Assembly (NCBI GenBank): GCA_014237145.1 | Contig: JAAXOC010000100.1 | Span: 1 to 64,000 of the forward strand | Reading direction: 5' to 3' | Source: ANME-2 cluster archaeon | Lineage (GTDB): Archaea; Halobacteriota; Methanosarcinia; Methanosarcinales; Methanocomedenaceae | DNA length: 64,000 nucleotides | In this document: one piece after another, positions 53,807 to 63,179 of the stretch | Numbering within the stretch: the first letter of the stretch is position 1 | Layout: each line of letters begins with the position of its first letter | The notes under the pieces: model-generated | Told to the model about the DNA's origin: nothing | Database searches by the model: none | Seen by the model: only the letters and a program-made list of their open reading frames with translations | Made by a program: the position numbers and the translations under genes

Positions 53807-54090
53807 TTACAATATGAACCTGGACATATAAGGTCCGTCCCGTTCAAAGCTCAGTTTCCGGTAATACGGCCTTACACCTATCCCGTTGATAACTGCAAGC
53901 TTAATATAACCTGCCTGCTGTGCCCTTTCTGTAGCTTCCGCCAGCAGTTCTTCCCCGAATCCCCTGTGCTGCCATTCCCTTACCTGCGGTTTTAGCCCCA
54001 CACCCACCAGCGGCCCGTAGACATGGAGTTCCCGAACCAGCGCCGCACCCTCAAACTCGGGCCTGTGCGGGGCACCGGGACACCTTAATC
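53807..54090 (-). pseudogene. Copy C of the elp3 3' end (frame still open)
   Basis: Encodes RPEFEGAALVRELHVYGPLV, then GYGEELLAEATERAQQAGYI-like sequence (GFGEE here) and ends GPYMSRFIL before TAA. It spans the last 93 or so codons of elp3, including most of its acetyltransferase domain, and the frame remains open into the adjoining tRNA-like copy. It differs from elp3 at roughly one base in eight by eye. The right edge (CCTTAATCCGGAACCACC) matches the copy B junction. Confidence 0.85.
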
Positions 54091-54102
54091 CGGAACCACC
54101 TT

Positions 54103-54187
54103 GCTGAGGTAGCCAACCGGACCATGGCACCGGTCTTGAAATGTGGTGGTGCACTTTGCCACGGGAGTTCGAATCTCTCCCTCAGCG
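54103..54187 (+). tRNA. Degenerate tRNA-Ser copy C (pseudogene)
   Basis: 85 bases with intact acceptor stem, T-arm and CTTGAAA loop. The anticodon stem (CCGGT against TGTGG) is broken at two pairs and the variable arm is altered (GCACTTTGCC). Similarity to the functional gene continues about 45 bases beyond the 3' end (TCTTTCTTTTTTACGACTATTGTTCTGG). Probably non-functional. Confidence 0.8.
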
Positions 54188-54349
54188 TCTTTCTTTTTTA
54201 CGACTATTGTTCTGGTTATTTGTCTTTCTCTATTATGCTTCAAGGCATGTTTGTGATGCTCCCCACACTAAAGGTGCGAGGCATCGGTCGGGTGCATGGT
54301 GACTATCTAACGGAAGATTTAAATAAAGGGGTCATACAAATAGAGAAAT

Positions 54350-55390
54350 ATGGGTCGAAAACCATACCGAGTTGAAATAAATTATCCAAAAAATCGGAAA
54401 CCTCAATATTACCTTGTTAAAGATGTAAAGGTAAAAGGTAAAAAAAGAAAAATAAGGAAATATTTAGGAATAATACCTCCTACGGCAGAGGACATTGAGA
54501 AGTATCGTAAGGAATACGCTTATGAGATTGAATTAAAAGCAGCATTGAAAAAAGCAGAATTAAGTTGTACATTTTATTCATCAGATTATTTATCTATAGA
54601 ACAAATGAAAACAATTGAAGAAATTCGATATATATATAAAACATTTACGAGTTTACTCACCACCAATGAAATAGAAGCTTATGAACGAAATTTTGATGTT
54701 CATTATATTCAAGGTACAACTTCAATAGAAGGAAATACACTATCTTTAAAAGAAGCTTCTGATTTACTCATACATGGCATTGCCCCCAAAGAAAAAACTT
54801 TGAGGGAAATAAACGAAGTGCAAAATTTCAGAAATGTAAAAGAATACCGTGATAAATACCGAGGAAAAGTAACTTTAGACTTTATAAAAATGCTGCATTC
54901 TTTGATTATGAATAACATAGATTTTGAGTCTGCAGGAGTTTTTAGAAGGACTGATATTATTGGTATATTAGGTTGCGAACATCGAGTAACTCCATCAATT
55001 TTAATTGAAGATGAACTCCAACAAATCATAGATAAATATTATTCAAGACTTGATGAAGGAAGATACCCATTCGAAGAATCTGTTTTGTTTCATTATGAAT
55101 TTGAAATGACACATCCTTTTGCGGATGGCAATGGAAGAGTTGGAAGAGAAATTATTAATTATATGCTTACAAAAGCTGAATACCCAAAGTTACTCTTCTC
55201 AGGTAAGGATAGAGATATTTATATCAAATCTCTTCAACTAGCCAATCAAGGTAGATATATGGATATGGTCAAGATATTTATGAATTTGGTAGCATCACAA
55301 CGATATGAAATAATGAAAGATAATTTAGAAAAGGTTGTCAATCCACCACAAAAAACAGGTCAAATCAGGCTAACAGATTTTGAATCGTGA
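54350..55390 (+). CDS. Fic-domain protein, probable AMP-transferase (cargo module 4)
   Basis: 346 residues. The Fic active site HPFADGNGRVGRE is complete (about residue 255), including the catalytic His. An upstream TTSIEGNTLS matches the (S/T)xxxE(G/N) inhibitory motif (about residue 124), so activity should be self-inhibited. The N-terminal 60 residues are basic (KVKGKKRKIRKYLGI). Fic enzymes usually transfer AMP to Tyr, Ser or Thr of target proteins. A TATA box (TTTAAATA, 54318-54325) 25 bases before the ATG indicates a leaderless message. Very AT-rich compared with elp3, consistent with transfer. Confidence 0.92.
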   Translation: MGRKPYRVEINYPKNRKPQYYLVKDVKVKGKKRKIRKYLGIIPPTAEDIEKYRKEYAYEIELKAALKKAELSCTFYSSDYLSIEQMKTIEEIRYIYKTFTSLLTTNEIEAYERNFDVHYIQGTTSIEGNTLSLKEASDLLIHGIAPKEKTLREINEVQNFRNVKEYRDKYRGKVTLDFIKMLHSLIMNNIDFESAGVFRRTDIIGILGCEHRVTPSILIEDELQQIIDKYYSRLDEGRYPFEESVLFHYEFEMTHPFADGNGRVGREIINYMLTKAEYPKLLFSGKDRDIYIKSLQLANQGRYMDMVKIFMNLVASQRYEIMKDNLEKVVNPPQKTGQIRLTDFES

Positions 55391-55407
55391 TGATTGAAAA
55401 TTCCCCC

Positions 55408-57009
55408 CTATATGAACCTGGACATATAGGGTCCGTCCCGCTCAAAGCCCAGTTTCCGGTAGTAGGGTCTCACACCTATCCCGCTAATAACAGCAAGCTT
55501 ACTAAAACCTGCCTGCCCGGCCCTTTTTGTAGCTTCTGCCAGTAATTCTTCCCCGTATCCCCTATGCTGAAATTCCCTTGCCTGCGGTTTTACCCCCACA
55601 CCCACCAGCGGCCCGTAAACATGGAGTTCCCGCACCAGGGCCGCACCCTCAAGCTCAGGCCTGTGCGGGGCACCAGGATACCTCAACCTTATAAACCCTA
55701 CCAGTACATCATGTTCAGTATCCTCAAATGAGATGAAATGCTCATCACCGCCGCATGAACGATATGAGCGGGATATCATCTCCACATGTCCGGGCTTGAT
55801 ACCCTTAAGACCCTTATGACCTGCCTCACGGCACCGGATACAATGGCATTTCCCTCCCTGTTGTGCAAGTCTTTCCCCTGCCAGTTGTCTTAAGTTGCTT
55901 TTTGTCACGCCTGCCTGGATCTGGTATGCAGGTATATCACGCTGCACCCGCTGCAGCCTGACCCAGGGAGGCAGCAGGGCTTTAATATTTGCGACCAGTT
56001 CAACCGCCTCCTCAACTTCCTGGGCACGGTAGCCACCCGCATCCCACAGTTCATGCAATCCGGTCCCCGGCGTGACCAGCGTGGGATAAATCTTCAGGTA
56101 ATCTGGCATGAACTTCTCATCCTCAAACAATCTCCCAAACATCCGAAGGTCCATATCCGAAGATGAACCCGGGAGGCCCGGCATCATATGAAAACCAACC
56201 TTGAAACCAGAATCCCTCAGCACCCTGTTTGCCAGTTCAGTTTCATAGACCCCGTGCCCCCGGTTGATCCTGCCCAGGATAAAATCATAGGTACTCTGCA
56301 CGCCGATCTCAACCTTGGTTCCTCCCAGGTGCAGCATCTGGTCCACTTCATCCCTGGTTGCCCAGTCCGGGCGCGTCTCAAAGGTAATACCAACATTACG
56401 TACTACAGCCCTTTCATTTTCGGCCTGCACGTCTTCAATATATTTGAACTTACCAGCATCGGGCCGTACCGTGAAATCATTCATAGCCTCAATGCAACGC
56501 CTGACAAACCATTCCTGGTAACATAGGCTCCTGGAAGTGAAACTCCCGCCCATTACAATAAGTTCAGCTTTATCCACAGGATGACCTATCTGTGTAAGCT
56601 GTTCCAGGCGCCCTGCAACCTGTAAGTAGGGGTCAAAGTCATACCGTATGCCCCTTTTTGCAGCAGGTTCCTGCCCCATATAGCTCTGGGGCGATATATA
56701 TTCTGAATCAGGGCCACCAGGACATGGCAGGCAGACGCCGTGTGGGCAAGGTGCAGGTGAAGTCATCACTGCTATTACAGCCACACCCGATATGGTCCTC
56801 ACAGGTTTGAGCTGCAGTATTTCAATGACCTTACCATATTCTACAGGAAGGGCCCTGGCAAGGATTTCGGCATTGCTCGGCAACCCATTAAACTTATATT
56901 TTGCACTCACAGTCTTTTTGTGTCTGTTCAAATCCAGTTCAGAATCGATATTTCCCAGTATAATCTGAAGAATAAGTTCCCTACATGCTAAATGTAGATT
57001 ACCAGGCAT
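55408..57009 (-). CDS. elp3: Elp3 family tRNA U34 carboxymethyl synthase (radical SAM + acetyltransferase)
   Basis: 533 residues. The radical SAM cluster motif is in CPHGVCLPCPGGP (about residue 87), followed by SPQSYMGQEPA and VEIGVQSTYDFILGRINRGH. A zinc-like CHCIRCREAG region lies near 385. The GNAT domain ends with [20 protein letters not shown]. Archaeal Elp3 uses acetyl-CoA and SAM to make the cm5U modification at tRNA wobble uridines. The 3' end of this gene is repeated three times upstream of cargo genes (51200, 52812, 53807), and its stop lies 18 bases from the Fic gene stop, so the array ends exactly here. Confidence 0.95.
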   Translation of the reverse strand: MPGNLHLACRELILQIILGNIDSELDLNRHKKTVSAKYKFNGLPSNAEILARALPVEYGKVIEILQLKPVRTISGVAVIAVMTSPAPCPHGVCLPCPGGPDSEYISPQSYMGQEPAAKRGIRYDFDPYLQVAGRLEQLTQIGHPVDKAELIVMGGSFTSRSLCYQEWFVRRCIEAMNDFTVRPDAGKFKYIEDVQAENERAVVRNVGITFETRPDWATRDEVDQMLHLGGTKVEIGVQSTYDFILGRINRGHGVYETELANRVLRDSGFKVGFHMMPGLPGSSSDMDLRMFGRLFEDEKFMPDYLKIYPTLVTPGTGLHELWDAGGYRAQEVEEAVELVANIKALLPPWVRLQRVQRDIPAYQIQAGVTKSNLRQLAGERLAQQGGKCHCIRCREAGHKGLKGIKPGHVEMISRSYRSCGGDEHFISFEDTEHDVLVGFIRLRYPGAPHRPELEGAALVRELHVYGPLVGVGVKPQAREFQHRGYGEELLAEATKRAGQAGFSKLAVISGIGVRPYYRKLGFERDGPYMSRFI

Positions 57010-57150
57010 AAGAATATATTATTATGATTGTCGTTACTTATAAGTACTTAATAACTCTAAATATAATATGAAAAATTATAACTTATTATATGTAATATAT
57101 GTAAAAAGGATTGGAAATATCAAAAATTATTTCGGCGGGATGAGTGGAAT

Positions 57151-59316
57151 ATGAATGACAAAGAAAAGGGTGAAAATGAAACCAGTGTTGATGAAAAATT
57201 GAAGCCCTTTAAGGACACACAGATTATGAGTGATAATCAATCAGTAATCAATGATGCCGCGGATATTGATAAGAAAAATGACAGCCAAGAGCCAGAATCC
57301 TTAGAATCGGATGAGAGCGAACAAACAAATTCTGTTGATGGAACATCCAAGATAAATGAAAAGGATGAAACAACAGAAACACCTGTTGGTAAGTCGCATG
57401 ATTCTGAAGAAGTACCAGATGAAACGTCAGGTGAAGAAAAAACTGATGACGAAGAAGTTGATAAGGGGCCCAAAATAAGGGATTTAACAGAAAAAATTGG
57501 TGAATCAGAGAAATTGTTGACAGACCTGATCATACCCGGTGGCGATAAACTGGACATTGAGACGCTGAGAACCCGTCTTGGCGACAGCCGTGTCCTTGAA
57601 CACAGGAGGGTAATGCTGCCCGAATCTGTTGAATCGGTCTGGGAAAAGACCCTGATGGAAATCACCCAGGTAGAGGAAGAAGTGGTTGCCAAACCTGAGG
57701 TAGAAGAAGAAATTATTGAAAAACCAAAATTTATCCAGCGTATTATCAATCATTTCAAGCCAGAAAGAATCGTCCTTGAAGATTATGATCCTGAAAAACA
57801 CGGTGCTCTGGTCGAACTCACATTAGATGATGATTATTCTCTCGAGGAAGTTGAACTTTATCCTGTAAATGAACCTTATTCATATGTCAGAATTTCATAT
57901 AATCCAGGTACTCATACTTATCTTTATGAGGTACTTGAACCTGAAATGGAGCCGGGAGAAAAAGAACTGTTTGCAGAAATAAAAACAAGGCTCACGGAAA
58001 CACTTGATGTTAGCTTAAATGAGCTTGAAGAAAACGGTGCAAAAAAATACCTGAAGGATAAAGTATATGATATTTTATGGGATTACCAGATAAAAATCGA
58101 CACGGTGTCCTTTACAAAGATTTTATATCATATCTACAGAGAATTCATGGGATATGGAAATATAGATCCCATGATGCATGATCCATACCTTGAGGATGTT
58201 TCCTGTGATGGGCCTTATACACCATTGTACGTGTACCACAGGAAGTACGAATCAATAGAAACAAACACTACTTTTGATGATGAGAACAACCTTGATGCCT
58301 TTGTTGTGCGCATCGCGCAGATTTGCGGAAGGCACATCTCCATAGCAGATCCACTACTCGATGCTACAATGCCAGACGGTTCAAGGATACAACTGACCCT
58401 TGGAAGAGAAGTAACAACCAGGGGAAGTTCCTTTACTATAAGGAAATTCAAGGAAAGCCCGCTGACCCCGCCAGACCTCATCGACTACCATACCTACTCA
58501 ACTTCAACAATAGCATACCTTTGGCTGGCTGCTGAAAATAACAAGAACATAATTTTTGCAGGAGGTACCGCATCCGGGAAGACCTCTTCCATGAATGCAA
58601 TATCGTTGTTTATCCCACCCGAGACTAAGATCGTATCAATTGAAGATACCAGGGAGTTGAACCTTCCCCATCCCAACTGGATAGCAGGTGTGACCAGACA
58701 GACTTTTACCGGGGGTGAAACCGGGTCCATCGATATGTATGACCTGTTAAGGGCAGCCTTGAGGCAGAGGCCTGAATACATGCTTGTAGGCGAGGTAAGA
58801 GGTGCCGAGGCCTATGTCCTGTTCCAGGCTATGAGTACCGGTCATACCACATTTTCAACCTTACATGCGGATTCCGTACAGTCTGTTGTTCACCGGCTTG
58901 AAAATCCGCCCATAAATGTTCCCAGGATAATGCTGCAGGCCCTTGACATGATAATTATACAGGTCCAGGTCAGGATTGGTGAACAAAGAGTGCGAAGGGC
59001 CAAATCCATAACTGAGATTGTGGGTGTCGATCCCAGGACAGGTGAATTATTAACAAATGAGGTGTTTACATGGTTGGCCTCAAAGGACGAATTTACTTAT
59101 TCAGGTAGGTCTTATGTACTGGAATCGGTGATGCATAGCCGTGGGTGGGATGATGCCCGCATCAAGGAAGAACTAAAGAAAAGGCAGGAAATCCTGGAAT
59201 GGGCGCGTATGAAGAACGTGAAGCATTATGAGGATGTTGCCAAGATAGTCGTAACTTATTATCGTGAACCTGAGACCCTGATGGAAATCGTGAGGAAGGA
59301 ATTATATGGTAGTTAG
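57151..59316 (+). CDS. Type II/IV secretion ATPase, second motor (TadA/ArlI-like)
   Basis: 721 residues. A long acidic, Ser/Thr-rich N terminus (about 1-150, many Asp and Glu) precedes the conserved domain. Core motifs are GGTASGKTS (about residue 471), SIEDTRELNLPH, and VGEVRGAEA with TGHTTFSTLHA. It is paralogous to the ATPase at 23587-26061 over the last 480 residues, but lacks the C-terminal repeats. It energises the TadB/TadC platform genes that follow (11-base overlap). No pilin is adjacent, so its substrate filament must be encoded elsewhere, or it may use the pilin of the first operon. Confidence 0.92.
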   Translation: MNDKEKGENETSVDEKLKPFKDTQIMSDNQSVINDAADIDKKNDSQEPESLESDESEQTNSVDGTSKINEKDETTETPVGKSHDSEEVPDETSGEEKTDDEEVDKGPKIRDLTEKIGESEKLLTDLIIPGGDKLDIETLRTRLGDSRVLEHRRVMLPESVESVWEKTLMEITQVEEEVVAKPEVEEEIIEKPKFIQRIINHFKPERIVLEDYDPEKHGALVELTLDDDYSLEEVELYPVNEPYSYVRISYNPGTHTYLYEVLEPEMEPGEKELFAEIKTRLTETLDVSLNELEENGAKKYLKDKVYDILWDYQIKIDTVSFTKILYHIYREFMGYGNIDPMMHDPYLEDVSCDGPYTPLYVYHRKYESIETNTTFDDENNLDAFVVRIAQICGRHISIADPLLDATMPDGSRIQLTLGREVTTRGSSFTIRKFKESPLTPPDLIDYHTYSTSTIAYLWLAAENNKNIIFAGGTASGKTSSMNAISLFIPPETKIVSIEDTRELNLPHPNWIAGVTRQTFTGGETGSIDMYDLLRAALRQRPEYMLVGEVRGAEAYVLFQAMSTGHTTFSTLHADSVQSVVHRLENPPINVPRIMLQALDMIIIQVQVRIGEQRVRRAKSITEIVGVDPRTGELLTNEVFTWLASKDEFTYSGRSYVLESVMHSRGWDDARIKEELKKRQEILEWARMKNVKHYEDVAKIVVTYYREPETLMEIVRKELYGS

Positions 59317-60232
59317 GTATCTTTCCTCGTATTCATACCGTTTATTCGGCAGCTATTTTAGTAAGAGACGTGCCCAGTATTTTGACCTCAGGCAGGAATT
59401 GCTAAAGACCAGATTCAATATCAGTTTTGATATGTATCTTTCCCTTGCGGTTTTATGTTCACTGTTAATGATGGTGGTAGGATTCTTATTTGCAATTTTA
59501 GTTGTATCTGCCTTCAGTACTCCTGATATTTTTGTGACCCGTTCGTTTTTCACTGATATTTTTGAAAGTTTCCAGGAATATAAAAACCTGGCATTTAATA
59601 TTATTTCCGTTGTCGTTATCACGGGTATTTTCACTGTAGGTACATTTATTGCATTCCTGAACTATCCAAAGATGATTAACAGCAACAGGAAACGTAGTAT
59701 TGATACGATACTTCCTTATGCTGTGCATTACATGTCTGCAATGTCAGGCGCAGGCGTCATTCCTGTGGATATATTTTCAAGTCTTGCCAAGAACAAGATA
59801 TATGGGGAAGCTGCAGTAGAGGCTTCATATGTGGTAAGGGATATCAAAGTACTGGGCAATGATCTTGTCCAGGCCATGAAGAATGTGGCATCTACTACAC
59901 CATCATATCGGCTGCAGGAATTCTTACAGGGCGCAGTAACCATCGTATCTTCCGGTGGTGACCTGGAATCATTTTTAAAGCTTAAGGCAGACCAGTTTGT
60001 TATAGAAAGCAAGCGGGAACAAAAGGAGTTCCTTGAAACGCTCGGATTAATAGCTGAGACCTATGTGACCGCATTTGTGGCAGGACCCTTGTTCCTGCTC
60101 GTCATGATGTCTGTCATGACTATCATGGGCGGTATGAACCTGATGATCATGTACCTGTTGATATACCTGGTAATCCCTGTGGGAAGCATTGTGTTTGTGG
60201 TGCTTGTCAGTAGTATGACCCCGGAGGTGTGA
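59306..60232 (+). CDS. Platform protein, TadB-like half (GSPII_F domain)
   Basis: 308 residues with a pair of N-terminal helices, a cytoplasmic GSPII_F domain (YAVHYMSAMSGAGVIPVDIF, ASTTPSYRLQEFLQGAVTIV) and two C-terminal helices. It corresponds to the first half of the fused 644-residue protein at 21653-23587. The start overlaps the ATPase end; GTGAGGAAGGA lies upstream. Four bases separate it from the next gene. Confidence 0.9.
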   Translation: MVVRYLSSYSYRLFGSYFSKRRAQYFDLRQELLKTRFNISFDMYLSLAVLCSLLMMVVGFLFAILVVSAFSTPDIFVTRSFFTDIFESFQEYKNLAFNIISVVVITGIFTVGTFIAFLNYPKMINSNRKRSIDTILPYAVHYMSAMSGAGVIPVDIFSSLAKNKIYGEAAVEASYVVRDIKVLGNDLVQAMKNVASTTPSYRLQEFLQGAVTIVSSGGDLESFLKLKADQFVIESKREQKEFLETLGLIAETYVTAFVAGPLFLLVMMSVMTIMGGMNLMIMYLLIYLVIPVGSIVFVVLVSSMTPEV

Positions 60233-60236
60233 TATT

Positions 60237-61553
60237 TTGGAGAACAGAGGACCCATTGACGAAAAGGAGGAACAACTCCCGGAGGATACTATTACAATTG
60301 ACGAAAAAGGGGAAACACCTCCAGGGGATACTATTGCAATTGACGAAAAAGAGGAGACACCTCCAGAGGATACTATTGCAATTGACGAAAAAGAGGAGAC
60401 ACCTCCAGAGGATACTATTACAATTGACGAAAAAGGGGAAACACCTTTTGGGGACACTGTTCCAATTGATGAAAAAGAGGAGACACCTCCTGAGGATACT
60501 ATTGCAATTGACGGAAAAGAGGAAACATCTCCTGAGGATACTATTGCAATTGACGAAAAAGAGGAAACACCTTTTGGGGACACTGTTCCAATTGATGAAA
60601 ATAAAAAAATATTTACAGAAGATGACCTCCTACTTGAAAAAGATAAAGTACATCTCCAGATGGAAGCGGCAAGAAAATGGATCGATCTCCGCCATTTCAT
60701 AAAATCACCCCAACAGGAAATTAAAAAAGAACCAGCTTACGCATTATTGATCAGTATACCTATTGCCCTGATCTTCCTGATACTTGGAGGTCTGAAGACA
60801 GGCTTTACACCTGCATTTGATGACGTATTGCTTTTCACGGTTCTCATGGCCATAGTCCCTCCCGGATTTCTTCATTATTTAAAAAGACGTAGAGTAAAAA
60901 GGATTGAACAGTATTTCCCAAATTTCCTAAGGGACGTTGCCGAGATGAACCGCTCAGGTATGACACTGACAAAATCGGTTGGCATGGTGTCTAAAGGTGA
61001 ATATGGAGATCTCACTATTGAGATTGCCAAGATCAATGCTATGCTTTCATGGGGTATATCATTCGAAGATGCCCTTGACAGATTTGCAGACCGGGTTGCT
61101 ACGCCGCTTATATATCGTTCAGTCGCATTGATCAACCAAGCCAGCCGGGCCGGCGGTAACGTACCAGATGTGCTGGAAGTAGCTGCCAAGGATGCCTATG
61201 TCCTTAAAATGATGGAAAAGGATCGTGCAAGTAACATGATCATCTACGTGATAATCAGTTACATGTCATTTGGGGTATTCCTGTTTGTAATTGGGATTCT
61301 TTCGTATTCCTTTATTCCGGTGATGGCAGAAGCCAGTATAACAGCCAATGCAGCTGGCGGTGGAGCAGAAGAGTTTATTGGTGTTTTCAATCCAGAGATG
61401 TTCAGGCGCCTGTTCTTCCATGCATCATTGATACAGGGTTTTTCATCCGGACTTGTGGCAGGACAGATGGGTGAAGGCGAGGTTATAGCCGGGTTGAAAC
61501 ATTCTGTGATCCTTACACTGATTGCCTGGTTCACCTTTACATTCTTCATCTAA
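60237..61553 (+). CDS. Platform protein, TadC-like half with N-terminal repeat extension
   Basis: 438 residues starting at a TTG seven bases after a perfect GGAGGTG. Residues 7-118 are eight tandem 14-residue repeats of the type IDEKEETPPEDTIA; after a short acidic linker the normal domain begins near 150 (KPAYALLISIPIAL-like helix, then NFLRDVAEMNRSGMTLTKSV and LINQASRAGGNVPDVLEVAA). It corresponds to the second half of the fused protein at 21653-23587. The acidic cytoplasmic repeat arm is not a family feature and may recruit partners or act as a spacer. Confidence 0.9.
   Translation: MENRGPIDEKEEQLPEDTITIDEKGETPPGDTIAIDEKEETPPEDTIAIDEKEETPPEDTITIDEKGETPFGDTVPIDEKEETPPEDTIAIDGKEETSPEDTIAIDEKEETPFGDTVPIDENKKIFTEDDLLLEKDKVHLQMEAARKWIDLRHFIKSPQQEIKKEPAYALLISIPIALIFLILGGLKTGFTPAFDDVLLFTVLMAIVPPGFLHYLKRRRVKRIEQYFPNFLRDVAEMNRSGMTLTKSVGMVSKGEYGDLTIEIAKINAMLSWGISFEDALDRFADRVATPLIYRSVALINQASRAGGNVPDVLEVAAKDAYVLKMMEKDRASNMIIYVIISYMSFGVFLFVIGILSYSFIPVMAEASITANAAGGGAEEFIGVFNPEMFRRLFFHASLIQGFSSGLVAGQMGEGEVIAGLKHSVILTLIAWFTFTFFI
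60255..60590. repeat. 42-bp tandem repeat array inside the TadC-like gene
   Basis: Eight 42-base units, each starting ATTGACGAAAA-like and containing ACACCTCCAGAGGATACTAT or a variant (CCTTTTGGGGACACTGTTCC). Units alternate between ETPPEDTIA and ETPFGDTVP forms, which suggests that larger two- or three-unit blocks were duplicated. Frame is kept throughout. Confidence 0.9.
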
Positions 61554-61614
61554 TAGTAGATATTTATCTATCTTGGGAACACTCTTTGAAGGCATTCACT
61601 ATTGAGAGATAATC

Positions 61615-62943
61615 ATGGTATTGGATAAACTTGGAAGCTCATTGCAGGATACCCTTAAAAAATTAGCCGGAGCAGGCAGGATCGATGAAAAAGTGGTCAA
61701 CGCTGCCGTTAAAGAGATACAGCGTGCCCTGCTCCAGGCTGATGTAAATGTCAAACTGGTGATGGAACTATCTACACGGATCAAGGAACGTTCTTTAAAA
61801 GAAGACGTTCCCACTGGGTTGAGCGGTAAGGAACATGTGATCAATATCGTATATCATGAACTCATTAACATCATGGGTAAGGGGACCGATGTTAAACTTG
61901 CCGGACAAAAGATAATGATGGTGGGCCTGCAGGGAAGCGGTAAGACCACTACCACAGCAAAGCTTGCCAGGTTCTTCCAGCGAAAGGGCCTGAAACCTGC
62001 TGTGATCTGTGCTGATACATTCCGGCCCGGAGCTTATGAACAGTTGAGTACTCTTTGCAGCCGTTTGAATGTTACATTCTATGGCGAGAAAAACAATAAG
62101 GATGCTGTGGAGATCGTACGCCACGGACTGGAATCTGTTGAAAAGTACGATGTGTTGATAATCGATACTGCCGGTCGTCATGCTCTTGAAACTGACCTGA
62201 TCAAGGAAATGGAAGATATCTTTGCCATGGCCAAACCTGACCAGAAACTGCTTGTCATCGATGCTGCTATTGGCCAGCAGGCAAGTGAACAGGCCAAGGT
62301 GTTCAACCAGTCCATTGGTATCACTGGTGTGGTTATTACTAAACTGGACGGTACGGCCAAAGGCGGCGGCGCGCTGTCTGCCGTGTCAGAGACCGCATCT
62401 TCGATCGCGTTCATCGGTACAGGGGAGAGACCAGAGGATTTTGAGAAATTTGAGGCTGACAGGTTCATATCCAGGCTGCTTGGAATGGGGGATATCAAAA
62501 CCCTTATCGAGCGGGCCCAGGAAGTGATCGATGAGGATGAGTTCGATATAGATAGTATGATGCGGGGCAAATTCACGCTCAAGGATATGTATAAACAACT
62601 TGGGGCAATGAATAAGATGGGGCCGATAAAGCAGATCATGCAGATGCTTCCCAATATGCCCATGCTTCCAAAGGGAACTGACCTTTCTGATGAACAGTTC
62701 CAGACGACCCAGAGTACCCTTGAAAAATTTAAGATCATTATGGATAGTATGACAGAGAAGGAGCTGGAAGAGCCAAAGATAATAGGCAGCAGCCGTATCA
62801 AGAGGGTTGCCATTGGTTCCGGGACTTCACAGGAGGATGTCAGGCTTCTTATTAAGCAGCACAAAATGATGCAGCAGGCATTCAAGGGACTGCGGGGCGG
62901 CAAGTTCAATATCCAGAAAATGATGAAAAAAATGGGCGGATGA
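61615..62943 (+). CDS. srp54: Signal recognition particle protein SRP54
   Basis: 442 residues, full length. NG domain: [18 protein letters not shown] (about residue 103), [36 protein letters not shown]. The Met-rich M domain ([40 protein letters not shown]) binds 7S RNA and signal sequences. It delivers ribosomes making membrane and exported proteins to the SecYEG channel. Its position after the pilus motor may be chance. A stretch of 236 bases without a gene follows. Confidence 0.96.
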   Translation: MVLDKLGSSLQDTLKKLAGAGRIDEKVVNAAVKEIQRALLQADVNVKLVMELSTRIKERSLKEDVPTGLSGKEHVINIVYHELINIMGKGTDVKLAGQKIMMVGLQGSGKTTTTAKLARFFQRKGLKPAVICADTFRPGAYEQLSTLCSRLNVTFYGEKNNKDAVEIVRHGLESVEKYDVLIIDTAGRHALETDLIKEMEDIFAMAKPDQKLLVIDAAIGQQASEQAKVFNQSIGITGVVITKLDGTAKGGGALSAVSETASSIAFIGTGERPEDFEKFEADRFISRLLGMGDIKTLIERAQEVIDEDEFDIDSMMRGKFTLKDMYKQLGAMNKMGPIKQIMQMLPNMPMLPKGTDLSDEQFQTTQSTLEKFKIIMDSMTEKELEEPKIIGSSRIKRVAIGSGTSQEDVRLLIKQHKMMQQAFKGLRGGKFNIQKMMKKMGG

Positions 62944-63179
62944 AACTTAATTTGTATTGCTTTTTTTCCAGTATGTCCGAATACCTTTACTGCTGATTGG
63001 CAAACATGAGTTGCCATGTACAGCCAGAGATGCAATAAATGGAGTAATTGAAATTTAGAGGTAGCATTAGCAACTGCCTGTCATCATTACAATCCACATG
63101 CTATTATCCAAAACAACTTTGTAGTGCAAAGTATTATATATTGCAAACACCTTTATGATAATATGCCGAGGTGATTACA

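Noticed and set aside
60255-60590. Regular 42-base repeats resembling a CRISPR array
   Set aside because: Contiguous in-frame coding repeats in the TadC-like gene, no spacers.
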